From the NCBI RefSeq assembly GCF_009671245.1, contig NZ_VTFS01000001.1, positions 593,914 to 657,913 on the forward strand: a stretch of DNA of 64,000 nt. Reading direction: 5' to 3'. The notes beneath the pieces are model-generated. The model saw nothing but the letters and a program-made list of their open reading frames with translations. It had not been told where the DNA came from and ran no database searches. Position numbers and translations under genes: made by a program. The DNA comes from Marinicella rhabdoformis (GTDB taxonomy: Bacteria; Pseudomonadota; Gammaproteobacteria; Xanthomonadales; Marinicellaceae). Positions 17,803-28,152 of this stretch are shown piece by piece (the stretch's first letter is position 1; every line of letters begins with the position of its first letter).

Positions 17803-17833
17803 AAAAAAGCCAGGCTTGATGCTTGGCTTTTTT
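17803..17833. terminator. Bidirectional terminator between the barrel gene and tex
   Basis: Arms AAAAAAGCCAGGC and GCTTGGCTTTTTT pair over 13 bases with one wobble around TTGAT. It is flanked by A and T runs, so it serves both converging genes. Confidence 0.85.
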
Positions 17834-17846
17834 ATTGCTTGTGATT

Positions 17847-20189
17847 TTATTTTTTCTTGGCGTTTTTAAAGGCATCAGCCAAAGCACCGCCGAAAGCGCT
17901 GTTTTGGGCTTGATTCTGACTGTGATTTGAACGGTTATTTCTTTGTGGTTTGCGACCATGTGTTTGGCCTTTTGAATCCGACTTCTTAGCAGGCGCACTT
18001 TGATTGCCCGATTTGGCTGTCAATGAAATGCGCTTTCTGGCCACATCGACCTCTAAAACACGCACCGCCAGCACTTGACCTGTTTTCACCACATCCGCAG
18101 GGTCTTTAACGTACTGATCGGCCAATTGTGAAATATGAACCAAACCATCTTGGTGTACACCAATATCAACGAAAGCACCAAAAGCAGTCACATTGGTCAC
18201 CACACCTTCTAAGCGCATACCTTCTTCTAAGTCACTGACCTTGTGAACTTCATCATTGAACGTCGCTGTTTTAAATTCACCACGCGGATCACGACCCGGC
18301 TTTTTCAATTCATCTATCACGTCTTTGATAGTAGCAGTACCAAACTGATCAGTAGCAAACTCAGCAGTATTCAAACCCACCAAAGCAGCCGACTGGCCAA
18401 TCACTTCAGTGATGCTTTTGCCCACATGGCTTAATATTTTTTGTACCAAAGGGTATGCCTCAGGGTGCACGGCAGATTGATCCAAAGGTTCGTCACCGCC
18501 ACGGATTCGCAAGAAACCAGCACATTGTTCAAACATCTTCGCACCCAAGCGTTTCACTTTGAGCAATTGCTTGCGGTTTTTGAAGCTACCGTTTTCATCA
18601 CGGAAATTAACAATTTCATTGGCCACAGAATCTGAAATACCTGCCACATACTTCAACAAAGCAGCAGAGGCCGTATTGACATCGACACCGACGGCATTCA
18701 CACAGTCTTCAACCGTGTTGTCCAAAGCTTTTGATAACTGCACTTGGTTGACATCATGCTGGTATTGACCGACACCAATTGCCTTGGGATCAATCTTCAC
18801 CAACTCCGCCAAGGGGTCTTGTAAACGACGTGCAATCGAAACCGCACCACGGTAAGACACATCCAAGTCAGGAAATTCTTTGGCAGCCATTTCTGAAGCC
18901 GAATACACCGAAGCACCGGCCTCAGATATCATGATTTTCTGCGCTTTTATTGCAGATGCGCCGTCTTTGTTTTGCTTTAACAACTCCGCCGCCATCTGGT
19001 CGGTTTCACGCGAAGCCGTACCGTTGCCAATGGCAATCAAATTCACGCCATGTTTGATGCACAACTTCGAGACAATTTGTTTGGCTTGTTCCCATTGATT
19101 TTGTGGTGCATGAGGATAAATCACAGCCGTATCTAACAGCTTACCATTGGCATCAATCACCACCGTTTTCACACCGGTTCTGAAACCTGGATCTAAGCCC
19201 AAAGTCACCTTGTCACCCGCAGGTGCCGCCAATAACAAGTCTTTTAAGTTGCGATTGAATACCTCAATCGCAGCTTCATCTGATTGCTCACGTAAATGGG
19301 CCGTCAGTTGCAAATTCAATTTCAACAACAACTTGGCACGCCAAGCCAGTTCCAAAGTGCGCTTCAACCAAGCCGAAGATTCAATGTCCCAACCGGTATG
19401 CACCACCAAACGCCCAATGGCAGGGTGCACCACTTGGTTCTCGTCCAGTATCGAATGGTGATCAATATTCAAAGACAAAACGCCTTCATTGCGTCCACGC
19501 AACAAAGCCAATAAACGGTGTGATGGAATTTTATTGACTGCCTCTGAGAATTCGAAATAATCTTTGAATTTTTCCGCATCCTTACTCTTTTCTTTACCCG
19601 TCATCACTTTGGAAACTATCACGCCATCGGTCCACAACCAATCACGCAAATCCTGAATCAAGTCCGCCTCCTCACCCAAATTTTCCAAAGCAATCTGACG
19701 CGCACCATCCAAAGCCGCAGCAGCATCATTCACATCATGCTCAGGATTCAAATATTTTTCGGCCAACGTTTCAGGTGTGATTGAAGGCTCTGCCACCAAT
19801 GCTTCAAGCAAAGGCTCTAAACCAGCCAGTCGTGCTTTTTGAGCCTTGGTCTGACGTTTTTTCTTATATGGTAAATACAAATCTTCCAAACGCGTCTTGC
19901 TGTCCGCAGACATGATGGCAGTCTTTAAAGCATCGGTTAATTTACCTTGTTCCTCGATCGCTTTAAGGATGGTGTCACGGCGGTCATCCATATCACGCAA
20001 GTAACCCAGTCGTTCTTCTAAATTACGCAACTGCGTGTCATCCAAACCACCCGTCACTTCTTTACGGTAACGCGCAATAAACGGCACCGTGTCTCCGGCA
20101 TTCAACAATTCAATGGCAGCCTGAACCTGCGCTTCCTTGGCAGCAATTTCAGGGGCAATAAGGGCTATATGTTGGCGATTAATTTCCAC
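17847..20189 (-). CDS. tex: Tex family transcription accessory RNA-binding protein
   Basis: 780 residues, the usual Tex size. Domain order is visible: an N-terminal helical Tex domain (FIARYRKEVTGGLDD), a YqgF-like nuclease fold (VTLGLDPGFRTGVKTVVID), helix-hairpin-helix repeats (YVAGISDSVANEIVNFRDENG and FLRIRGGDEPLD) and a C-terminal S1 RNA-binding domain (VVTNVTAFGAFVDIGVHQDG, then GLVHISQLAD). Tex binds nucleic acids and was named for effects on toxin expression; it is nearly universal and poorly understood. The last 60 residues after S1 are low-complexity and basic (NNRSNHSQNQAQNS), a lineage-variable tail. Confidence 0.95.
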   Translation of the reverse strand: MEINRQHIALIAPEIAAKEAQVQAAIELLNAGDTVPFIARYRKEVTGGLDDTQLRNLEERLGYLRDMDDRRDTILKAIEEQGKLTDALKTAIMSADSKTRLEDLYLPYKKKRQTKAQKARLAGLEPLLEALVAEPSITPETLAEKYLNPEHDVNDAAAALDGARQIALENLGEEADLIQDLRDWLWTDGVIVSKVMTGKEKSKDAEKFKDYFEFSEAVNKIPSHRLLALLRGRNEGVLSLNIDHHSILDENQVVHPAIGRLVVHTGWDIESSAWLKRTLELAWRAKLLLKLNLQLTAHLREQSDEAAIEVFNRNLKDLLLAAPAGDKVTLGLDPGFRTGVKTVVIDANGKLLDTAVIYPHAPQNQWEQAKQIVSKLCIKHGVNLIAIGNGTASRETDQMAAELLKQNKDGASAIKAQKIMISEAGASVYSASEMAAKEFPDLDVSYRGAVSIARRLQDPLAELVKIDPKAIGVGQYQHDVNQVQLSKALDNTVEDCVNAVGVDVNTASAALLKYVAGISDSVANEIVNFRDENGSFKNRKQLLKVKRLGAKMFEQCAGFLRIRGGDEPLDQSAVHPEAYPLVQKILSHVGKSITEVIGQSAALVGLNTAEFATDQFGTATIKDVIDELKKPGRDPRGEFKTATFNDEVHKVSDLEEGMRLEGVVTNVTAFGAFVDIGVHQDGLVHISQLADQYVKDPADVVKTGQVLAVRVLEVDVARKRISLTAKSGNQSAPAKKSDSKGQTHGRKPQRNNRSNHSQNQAQNSAFGGALADAFKNAKKK

Positions 20190-20243
20190 AAAAAAACGTC
20201 CGATTTTTTAAAACGGCACATTCTATCACAGGAATATTTCACC

Positions 20244-21237
20244 TCATGACAGCTTTTTAACAGCTGACTTGTACACCGGCTTTTCAAGCTTGGTGTATAA
20301 AAACAATGACATAAGGACAGTAAGCACCACCACAGTTATATAAAAGACCAGTGCCAAGCCCTGGTCTTTAAACCACTGGCTCATGCCAGTGGCCATTACT
20401 GCATTGATGACAATCATGTGTAGTAAATACAAGGTATATGAAGCATCACCAAACTTTTGTAACCACACAGGTAGAATCAATTGACGTGTTTCAAGCAACA
20501 ACAAATGCAGTAAACAAGCTGAAAACAAGCCAGCAGTGAGAACACGCGTTACACCCACAGCCAAAATACCCCAAAGCACAAAAGCCGCCATTGAAAGTGA
20601 CACCAATACCAAAGCACTTTTAATATCAATGTAGTTTTTCAACCGATTCGCAAAGCCATAAACAAAATAACCCAAAGCAAATTCCATCAAAAAGTATGAA
20701 ATAAAGAAGTGGTCTTGATCGGATAACAACGTGCTGACCGCAGATACCAGAAACATCACAACAACGACCCAAAGCCTGTACTTAGGTAACAAGAACAAAC
20801 TCAATGCGATGATCAAATAAAAGTACAGCTCATAAGTCAATGACCAAGCCGGCGGGATGATCAACTGTTCTTGAACTGGGTTAAGCAAAAGAAAAGATAA
20901 AACCAAATTACCAGTACTTAGAAATTCAGGCTGATAAACCACAAACAAAAGCAACATCAACAAAAACATCGGCCAAAACCCAAGATAAACCCGTAACAAT
21001 CGTTTAATTGCAAATGATTTCACTGAATCCAAGCCCACTGATAATCCCCCAGAAGATTGTGCCATCACATATCCACTGATGACAAAAAACACATCTACAC
21101 CAATATAACCAATCGAACAGACGGCTTCATACCAAGTGCTTTCTAAGCCTAAGAAGTTAAATACTGGAAGCAGGTGAAAAAGAAAAACAGCCAAAGCTGC
21201 CCCCCCGCAAAGCTTGTAAGTTGTGGATTTTGTGCAT
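20244..21237 (-). CDS. Acyltransferase 3 family membrane protein, frameshifted or phase-variable at a G7 tract
   Basis: Members of this family O-acylate surface sugars. From 21194 downward one frame encodes about 316 residues with ten membrane helices and conserved pieces (SIGYIGVDVFFVISGYVM, KRLLRVYLGFWP, PPAWSLTYELYFYL). The family N-terminus is missing from this frame but present one frame over: ATG 21235-21237 opens MHKIHNLQALRG and then meets seven G (C at 21200-21206 on the plus strand). With six G the reading would be QALRGAALAVFLFH, an excellent family match. So the gene as written is off by one base. This may be an on/off switch by slipped-strand mispairing, a real mutation, or a sequencing error. 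A TTG at 21192-21194 could start a truncated product. Confidence 0.75.
21200..21206. repeat. Homopolymer C7/G7 tract inside the acyltransferase gene
   Basis: Seven C on the plus strand (seven G on the coding strand) near codon 12 of the acyltransferase. It is the point where the two reading frames of the gene meet. In an AT-rich context a run of this kind stands out. Confidence 0.9.
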
Positions 21238-21399
21238 ATATTTTCTTGATTAATGTATCGACAGTTTAACAGAAAGAAGCCTGTTTAAGACAATCAGCTT
21301 TTTTCTAATAGATTGAATTTGCATCAAGTTTTAAGCCACCTGAATTGGTATTAAACGAATTCATAAGTTATACTCGATTGCTTTTTTCCACACCTCAAC

Positions 21400-23400
21400 A
21401 TGAAACAACTGCTCACTCTGATTTCGCTGCTGATTTCACCACTAATCCTTGCTGCTGAACTTTCAATAACAAAGCCAGATGCCTGGGTTAAACCCAACGC
21501 CATTCCAACAGAATCATTCCAGCCATTTGGCACGGAATTCAGGGCCTCTACCCTTTTAATAGACAGACAAATCTTCAGTCATCAAGGTGACGACGCGACT
21601 TATGTCAGGTACATTAATGGAGTGAACAATGAAAATGGATTGAAAGACATAGGGAAAATTGAACTTGATTTTCAACCAGAGTATGAAAAACTAAAAATCC
21701 ATGCAGTGGTTATTCACCGTGATAACAAACAGATTGATGTACTCAAAGACCATGAATTTGAAATCATCAGACAAGAAAGAGAGCTTCAAAACCAGCTCTA
21801 CTCAGGAACAAAAACTGCATTATTGGTGATAAAAGACCTGCGCGTGGGAGACTTCTTAGAGCTGGCTTATACACGTACTGGGAAAAATCCAATTTTCAGT
21901 GACCATTTTTTTGGCCAGTACCAAATGAGCTGGTCGATTCCAATCAAGCACAATTATTTAAGGGTTAATGTTGAGCCTAGCAGAAATCTTCAAATCAAGA
22001 ACCACCGACATGACTACACTTACAAAACAAGCACAGAAAATGGCATCAAATCTTATGTGTGGGAACAAAACAATGTGCCAGCTGAAGACATACAAGACCA
22101 AACACCATTGTGGTACCTTCCATATGGAATGATAGAGCTTTCAGAATTCTCATCATGGAAAGGGGTTTCTGAGTGGGCAAGCCAGGTGTTTAAAGTCGAC
22201 CCAGAATTCAACTCTGAATTAACCGACTTGGTTCATACTTGGTCAAAGCTGCCAACAAAAATGGAACAAGCCAGTGCTGCCACACAGTTTGTTCAAAACC
22301 AAATCAGGTATTTTGGTATTGAAATTGGCATCAATTCACACCAACCAAGAACACCACTTGATACCTTCGAAAGTAAATTCGGTGACTGCAAAGATAAAAC
22401 CATTTTACTTCACTCCATTTTAAATAAATTAAACATAGCTTCAGTGCCTGTTCTTGTTTCAACAGAAAGACAAGAAGGGCTCTTGAAATTACTGCCCAGT
22501 CCAGGTGTTTTCAATCATGTGATTTTAAAAATCAATCATCAAGGCACTACATATTGGGTTGACCCAACCATCAATAACCAAGGCAGTTTATTGACCCATA
22601 TTGGCGAAGCCAATTATGGCGTTGGGTTAGCTACCGCTACCGGCGCTGAATTAGAGACCATGGATTTTGTTCACCCTGAAACTGAACAGAAACAAATCAA
22701 AGAAACATTCACTGTAGTAGACAAAGACATCACAACATTGTCGGTAAACAGTGAGCACCAAGGTTTCAACGCTGAAGACATGAGAAGGGTGTTGAACGAC
22801 ATTTCACATGCCGAGCTCAAAAAGAATTTTGAATCCTTTGTCAGTAAATTGTATGGCTTTGCCAAAATTCATAACGACTTAAATTTCCAAGACAATCAAG
22901 AGCTCAACTTGATAACTCAAAATGAAAACTATGACATCAAAGACATGTGGCAAGAAAGCGGCAAACATGTTTTTGCGGATTTTGTCGCATGGGCAATTTC
23001 AAACATCATAGACACTCCCACTCGTGTTATAAGAGACACCCCACTGGCACTGGCTTATCCAGTTAACATAAAACACGAGATCAACATTCGAGCAAACACG
23101 GCTGTGCCTAAAGTGGAAGTAAAAGACCTAGAAGTCACCTCAAAATACTTACATTTCAAAAGATCAATATTCAGAAATAAAGGCAACATTCAAATTTCTT
23201 TCGAACTCAAAACCAGAGAAAAACACGTCCCAGTTGAAGACGTCAACCAACACATCAAAAACATCAAGAAGATTAAAGATGCCTTGTATTTCCGGGCTTT
23301 TCTGGCACTGGCATACGAAGAAAAAATGTTAGAGAAAGAAGATGAATTAAAAAACATGCTACAAAACATGATAAAAAATAAAAGCGGAGAGAAAGGGTGA
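21400..23400 (+). CDS. Exported DUF3857 plus transglutaminase-like protein
   Basis: 666 residues with a signal peptide (MKQLLTLISLLISPLILA). A DUF3857 beta domain covers about residues 50-230 (QIFSHQGDDATYVRYI, then KTALLVIKDLRVGDFLELAY). A transglutaminase-like core follows with the triad cysteine in KFGDCKDKTILLHSILNKL (near 330), histidine in FNHVILKI and aspartate in YWVDPTIN. The C-terminal 230 residues form another beta-rich part. Such proteins are predicted periplasmic or secreted; the reaction is not known (peptidase, amidase or cross-linking are possible). It overlaps the next gene as GTGA, so the two are made together. Confidence 0.8.
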   Translation: MKQLLTLISLLISPLILAAELSITKPDAWVKPNAIPTESFQPFGTEFRASTLLIDRQIFSHQGDDATYVRYINGVNNENGLKDIGKIELDFQPEYEKLKIHAVVIHRDNKQIDVLKDHEFEIIRQERELQNQLYSGTKTALLVIKDLRVGDFLELAYTRTGKNPIFSDHFFGQYQMSWSIPIKHNYLRVNVEPSRNLQIKNHRHDYTYKTSTENGIKSYVWEQNNVPAEDIQDQTPLWYLPYGMIELSEFSSWKGVSEWASQVFKVDPEFNSELTDLVHTWSKLPTKMEQASAATQFVQNQIRYFGIEIGINSHQPRTPLDTFESKFGDCKDKTILLHSILNKLNIASVPVLVSTERQEGLLKLLPSPGVFNHVILKINHQGTTYWVDPTINNQGSLLTHIGEANYGVGLATATGAELETMDFVHPETEQKQIKETFTVVDKDITTLSVNSEHQGFNAEDMRRVLNDISHAELKKNFESFVSKLYGFAKIHNDLNFQDNQELNLITQNENYDIKDMWQESGKHVFADFVAWAISNIIDTPTRVIRDTPLALAYPVNIKHEINIRANTAVPKVEVKDLEVTSKYLHFKRSIFRNKGNIQISFELKTREKHVPVEDVNQHIKNIKKIKDALYFRAFLALAYEEKMLEKEDELKNMLQNMIKNKSGEKG

Positions 23401-26330
23401 ACTTTAAAACCATAATTCAAATCATTTTGTGCTGCCCATTTATAGCTGCGGCGAACTTGACTACCACTGTCACAGATGCAAGCTGGGAAAGTTTCAAACA
23501 AAGAGAAGAAGTTAACTTAATGGGCTTTATGGTGAATAACAAAGTCACCATCAATAAAGATTTTATCAACATAGACAGCTGCAAAGAACAAACCCCGCAA
23601 ATTACTGCCAAAATCAATGAAGGCTATCATTCTTTGGCACTGCACAGGGCTGCCATGTTGTGCCACATTGCCCTAGGCGAAGAAGCCCTTGCCAATCAAC
23701 ATCAACAACAGCTATTGAATTTGGCCCAATTAATTTGGGATGAACAAAATAAACACAACGCTGAACACCCCATGTGGATCAGTGATGTTTATTCTTCATA
23801 TACCCTGTTAGAGCTGTTGGGCTATGATGTTGTTGATGGCGCCATTGCAATCAACAAGAACAAAGCCATTCTGTCTGTCTACGCACTGAAAGATGAAAAT
23901 TTTCAACAACCCTTCTACTTTGACGTGTCACACTTTGTAAAGAAATACGACACTTATCAATCCCAAAGACCAGATGTAGACTCAATTAACCAGCAGGTAT
24001 TCTCAGAACAGTTAGCACACTTCCCGGCCATCATACCCATGGCAATGGATGGCATGAGCGAAGCCATGATTACAGTTGGTAATCTGATGATTCAACACCT
24101 CAACAAATTCCCAGGATATTATCCTGACGCCATGTCAATGTTTGAACAGGCTGCCACTGATGGCAGTCCCATTGCTCAATATGCTTACGCCAACAGGGTG
24201 TTTACAGATTTAAACGAAAAAGAGTACCCTAAGGCCCATGACTTTCTGAATGAAGCGATGCAAGCAAAGTTAATCAACGCTTTTGTGCTCGCGATTATTG
24301 TCCGTGAAAACGAAAGGGGCATTTCTAAAGACCAAGATACCATTGATGCTTTATTAAGTGTGACTCAAATCAAGGGAAAGAAAAACGGCCTTTTGGAACA
24401 CCAAATATTCACAATATTCGCTAACAAAAATGGCAGCTGGTACGATGAAGAAAAAGCCAATCATTACCTCAAATTGGCTGTAAAACAAGACTATGTTCCC
24501 GCACTTATTTCACATGGAGTAAGAGAAGGCAAACATTCAAAGTCTGTAAACCCCCATTACGAAAAAGCTGTAGAACTGGCAGAAGAACCATTGGATTACT
24601 TGAGGTTAGGGCTGGTCTATTTGATGGGTTCAAACACATTACAAGACTCGGATAAAGGCATGGAACTGCTTTTAAAGGCTGGGGATTCCGGATCAGCTGC
24701 CTCGAACAATTTCCTTGGCTTGGTTTATGAAGACAAAAAAATGGGTTTTTTTGATTTAAACAAAGCATTTGAAGCCCATAAAAAGGCGGGTAATTTAGGC
24801 GATAAAGAATCAGAATACACAGCAGCTAATTACCTGATCAAAGGCATTGGTACAGATAAAGACACTGAAAAAGGCCTGTCAATGATGGAAAAATTGGCTA
24901 AAGAGGGTTCTGACGAAGCCGCACTCTATTTAGGCGCTTTATATCAACAAGGCATTTATGTGGAACAAGACCATGAATTGGCAAAAAAATATTACAACAG
25001 AAACACCAAGTTTTGGCACAAAACGCAGTTAAACCAATTGTTTTTTGATACCCCTGGTTATAAACCAGCCACAGAAAGTGATGACTATACTGAGTGGCTG
25101 TTATCCCATGTTGAAAACAATAAATACGCCAGATTTCAATACATATACCTGTTACTCCATGAACAACCTATTTTAGAAAATGCTTACCATAAAAAATGGT
25201 TAAAAAAGCAAGGTAAGGAGGGAATGCACCAAGCTTATTATTTCTTGGCTGAACTACAAAAAAATAAGAAATCCGACAGAACGGTAATGTCCCTGTACAA
25301 AAAGGCTCATGACAAAGGGAATTTAGATGCCACTTTCGAATTAGCCAAGTTAATGAAAAAAAACAAAAAGGATGGCTGGCTTCAACTGTTAAATAAAGCC
25401 GCCCAAGACAATCATATCGGTGCCATTATTCAACTGGGAAAACACCACAATGACAAATCCAGCCCAGAGTTCAATCAAGCCAAAGCCATAGCCTACTATC
25501 AAAAAGCTTATGATTTAGGTGCTCACACCGTTGCTTTGGATTTAACAAACCTGTATTTGGATGATGCCAAAACTGAATCGGTAGAAGCCGCAGTTAAAAC
25601 CTTAGAAACAATGGCCAAAGACACCAATTATTCTAGGCCAATAAGAAACTTAGGTGAAATTTTTTCCAACAATAACTTTGCAGGCTTCGACATCCAATCT
25701 TCTATCAAATATTTTATACAAGCCGCTTCACAAGGAGATGACTATTCTCAAATTCAATTAGGAAAAATTTTCCTTTGGGGTAAAGACATGCCACAAAACT
25801 TTGATTTGGCCAGGTTCTTCTTTTCAAATGCAGCCGAGCACAATGAGCAAGAAGCCTTGTTTTGGTTGGGTCTGATGCATGAGCATGGTTGGGGGTTCGA
25901 TCAAAGTGCTGAACTGGCAATCACTTTCTATGATGAAGCAGAAGGTATTTATCAATCCACCGCCATTAAGAACAACCGTTCATTGTTAATTTGCCAAAAC
26001 AGCAGTGACAAAAAGTTAATAAAATCTGCACTCAAGGAAATGAAAACACTGTCAAAATCTTCGCAAACCGCTGCTTTTAATTTGGGTTGGATGTATCAGC
26101 ACGGCTTATGTACCAAAGCCAGTATTCAAAAGGCACAAAAACAATACCAAATTGCTGCTGAAATGGGTTCACCTTATGCCCAACAATGGTTAGCTGATTG
26201 GATCAAAAGCAATCCCGAAGCCAAAACATCGCTGAACCATGAAACGTTACTTCAACAAGCGAAAAATGGCTTCAAAAAGTTAAAATCGAATGCTGTTCTG
26301 ACCGTTTTAATGCCTGTTCCTAACAGCTAA
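23397..26330 (+). CDS. Large exported Sel1-repeat protein
   Basis: 977 residues starting at GTG 23397, which overlaps the preceding TGA stop. A signal peptide is likely (IIQIILCCPFIAAANL). The body is a long solenoid of Sel1-type repeats, for example GDSGSAASNNFLGLVYEDKK, GSDEAALYLGALYQQGIYVE (in parts), SQGDDYSQIQLGKIFLWGKD, EQEALFWLGLMHEHGWGFD and FNLGWMYQHGLCTKA. Sel1 repeats bind proteins, and secreted examples act in host or envelope interactions. The tight coupling to the transglutaminase-like protein suggests they work as a pair, perhaps with the solenoid presenting substrates. No functional annotation can be transferred. Confidence 0.8.
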   Translation: MNFKTIIQIILCCPFIAAANLTTTVTDASWESFKQREEVNLMGFMVNNKVTINKDFINIDSCKEQTPQITAKINEGYHSLALHRAAMLCHIALGEEALANQHQQQLLNLAQLIWDEQNKHNAEHPMWISDVYSSYTLLELLGYDVVDGAIAINKNKAILSVYALKDENFQQPFYFDVSHFVKKYDTYQSQRPDVDSINQQVFSEQLAHFPAIIPMAMDGMSEAMITVGNLMIQHLNKFPGYYPDAMSMFEQAATDGSPIAQYAYANRVFTDLNEKEYPKAHDFLNEAMQAKLINAFVLAIIVRENERGISKDQDTIDALLSVTQIKGKKNGLLEHQIFTIFANKNGSWYDEEKANHYLKLAVKQDYVPALISHGVREGKHSKSVNPHYEKAVELAEEPLDYLRLGLVYLMGSNTLQDSDKGMELLLKAGDSGSAASNNFLGLVYEDKKMGFFDLNKAFEAHKKAGNLGDKESEYTAANYLIKGIGTDKDTEKGLSMMEKLAKEGSDEAALYLGALYQQGIYVEQDHELAKKYYNRNTKFWHKTQLNQLFFDTPGYKPATESDDYTEWLLSHVENNKYARFQYIYLLLHEQPILENAYHKKWLKKQGKEGMHQAYYFLAELQKNKKSDRTVMSLYKKAHDKGNLDATFELAKLMKKNKKDGWLQLLNKAAQDNHIGAIIQLGKHHNDKSSPEFNQAKAIAYYQKAYDLGAHTVALDLTNLYLDDAKTESVEAAVKTLETMAKDTNYSRPIRNLGEIFSNNNFAGFDIQSSIKYFIQAASQGDDYSQIQLGKIFLWGKDMPQNFDLARFFFSNAAEHNEQEALFWLGLMHEHGWGFDQSAELAITFYDEAEGIYQSTAIKNNRSLLICQNSSDKKLIKSALKEMKTLSKSSQTAAFNLGWMYQHGLCTKASIQKAQKQYQIAAEMGSPYAQQWLADWIKSNPEAKTSLNHETLLQQAKNGFKKLKSNAVLTVLMPVPNS

Positions 26331-26431
26331 GTTTTTGGTGCTTATGAAGATAAAAAGATTAGCTCCGGCATACTTGGAAAGTCTATTCTGTCTCAAGTAC
26401 AATAACGACTTTGAAAACACAGATAAATCCC

Positions 26432-28102
26432 ATGGCTGAATACATTTATACCATGATGGGCGTGAGCAAGACCGTGCCGCCCAATCGCGAAATCATCAAA
26501 GACATTTCCTTGTCGTTTTTTCCGGGTGCCAAGATTGGTGTTTTGGGTCTGAATGGCGCGGGTAAATCAACCGTGCTGCGCATCATGGCAGGTCTTGATA
26601 CAGAATACCAAGGTGAGGCCAGGCCACAACCGGGCATCAAGATTGGTTATTTGTCTCAAGAACCCGAGTTAGATGAGAGCAAAACCGTTCGTGGCAATGT
26701 CGAAGACGGCATGGGCGATGTGAAAGATTTGTTGACCGCTTTCGATGACATCAACAATAAATTCGCTGAGCCCATGAGCGATGATGAGATGAATGACCTG
26801 TTGGCCAAACAAGCCGAATTACAAGAACAAATCGATGCCGCCAACGGTTGGGATTTAGACCGCACCATGAACATGGCCGCAGAAGCTTTGCGCTTACCGC
26901 CTTGGGATGCCGAAGTGAAAAACCTGTCTGGTGGTGAGAAAAGGCGTGTGGCCTTGTGTCGTTTGTTATTGTCTTCGCCTGACATGTTGTTACTCGATGA
27001 GCCGACCAATCATCTGGATGCCGAAACCGTCGCTTGGTTAGAACGCTATTTACATGATTTCACCGGAACGATTGTAGCGGTGACGCATGATCGTTACTTC
27101 TTGGACAACGCCGCTGAGTGGATTCTCGAATTAGACCGTGGTCACGGTATCCCATGGAAAGGTAACTACACCTCATGGTTGGAACAAAAAGAACAACGCT
27201 TGATCCAAGAGTCAAAACAAGAACAAGCGCACATGAAAACCATTAAGCAGGAATTGGAATGGGTTCGCTCGAATGCCAAAGGCAAACGCACCAAGTCCAA
27301 AGCCCGTTTGAAACAATTCGAAGAACTGCAATCTAAAGAGTTCCAAAAGCGCAATGAAACCAGCCAAATTTACATCCCACCGGGGCAGCGTTTGGGCGAG
27401 TCCGTTATTGAATTCAAAAACGTTTCCAAAGCTTTTGGTGACAAATACCTGATTGATGACCTCAGCTTCAAAGTGCCACAAGGTGCCATCGTTGGTATCA
27501 TCGGCCCTAATGGCGCAGGCAAATCAACTTTATTCAATATGATTGGCGGCTCTGAGCAGCCTGACGAAGGCAGCATCGACATCGGATCAACTGTGGATCT
27601 GGCTTATGTGTCACAAAGCCGCGAAGATTTGGGTCACGACCGACCTTTATTCGAAGAGGTCGCTGACGGTGAAGAAATCATCAAGATTGGCAACTACACG
27701 GTCCCCGCGCGTGCGTGGCTCAGTCGTTTCAACTTCAAAGGCGCAGACCAACAAAAACTGGTCAAGCACTTATCTGGTGGTGAACGCAACCGCTTGCAAT
27801 TGGCCAAAGTATTGAAAAAAGGCGGCAACGTACTGTTACTCGATGAACCGACCAATGATTTGGACGTGGAAACTTTGCGTGCATTAGAAGATGCCTTGTT
27901 GAACTATGCAGGTTCTGTCATGGTGATATCGCATGACCGTTGGTTCTTAGACCGCATCGCGACGCACATCTTGGCCTATGAGAACAATTCACATGTAGAG
28001 TTCTTCGAAGGCAACTACACCGAATACGAACAGGATTACAAAAACCGCCACGGTAAACAACTGCAACCTGAACGCATCAAGTACCGTCCTTTGAAAAAAT
28101 AA
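26432..28102 (+). CDS. ettA: Energy-dependent translational throttle ABC-F protein EttA
   Basis: EttA is an ABC-F ATPase that sits in the ribosomal E site and gates the first elongation step according to ATP/ADP level. Two ABC cassettes are visible: Walker A GLNGAGKST and GPNGAGKST, signatures LSGGEKRR and LSGGERNR, Walker B LLLDEPTNHLD and LLLDEPTNDLD. Between them lie the arm and P-site tRNA-interaction linker region. Starting at ATG 26432 (MAEYIYTMMGVSK) gives 556 residues, as in E. coli; an ATG 21 bases upstream is an unneeded extension. Base composition here is richer in GC than in the genes before it, as usual for translation genes. Confidence 0.96.
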   Translation: MAEYIYTMMGVSKTVPPNREIIKDISLSFFPGAKIGVLGLNGAGKSTVLRIMAGLDTEYQGEARPQPGIKIGYLSQEPELDESKTVRGNVEDGMGDVKDLLTAFDDINNKFAEPMSDDEMNDLLAKQAELQEQIDAANGWDLDRTMNMAAEALRLPPWDAEVKNLSGGEKRRVALCRLLLSSPDMLLLDEPTNHLDAETVAWLERYLHDFTGTIVAVTHDRYFLDNAAEWILELDRGHGIPWKGNYTSWLEQKEQRLIQESKQEQAHMKTIKQELEWVRSNAKGKRTKSKARLKQFEELQSKEFQKRNETSQIYIPPGQRLGESVIEFKNVSKAFGDKYLIDDLSFKVPQGAIVGIIGPNGAGKSTLFNMIGGSEQPDEGSIDIGSTVDLAYVSQSREDLGHDRPLFEEVADGEEIIKIGNYTVPARAWLSRFNFKGADQQKLVKHLSGGERNRLQLAKVLKKGGNVLLLDEPTNDLDVETLRALEDALLNYAGSVMVISHDRWFLDRIATHILAYENNSHVEFFEGNYTEYEQDYKNRHGKQLQPERIKYRPLKK

Positions 28103-28111
28103 AGCCTATAC

Positions 28112-28152
28112 AAAGCACACACTTGATAGGAATATATTGAAGTGTGTGCTTT
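28112..28152 (+). terminator. Long hairpin downstream of ettA
   Basis: Perfect 13-bp arms AAAGCACACACTT (28112-28124) and AAGTGTGTGCTTT (28140-28152) enclose a 15-base loop. It starts 10 bases after the ettA stop. Only short U stretches follow, so termination could be partial. Confidence 0.6.
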
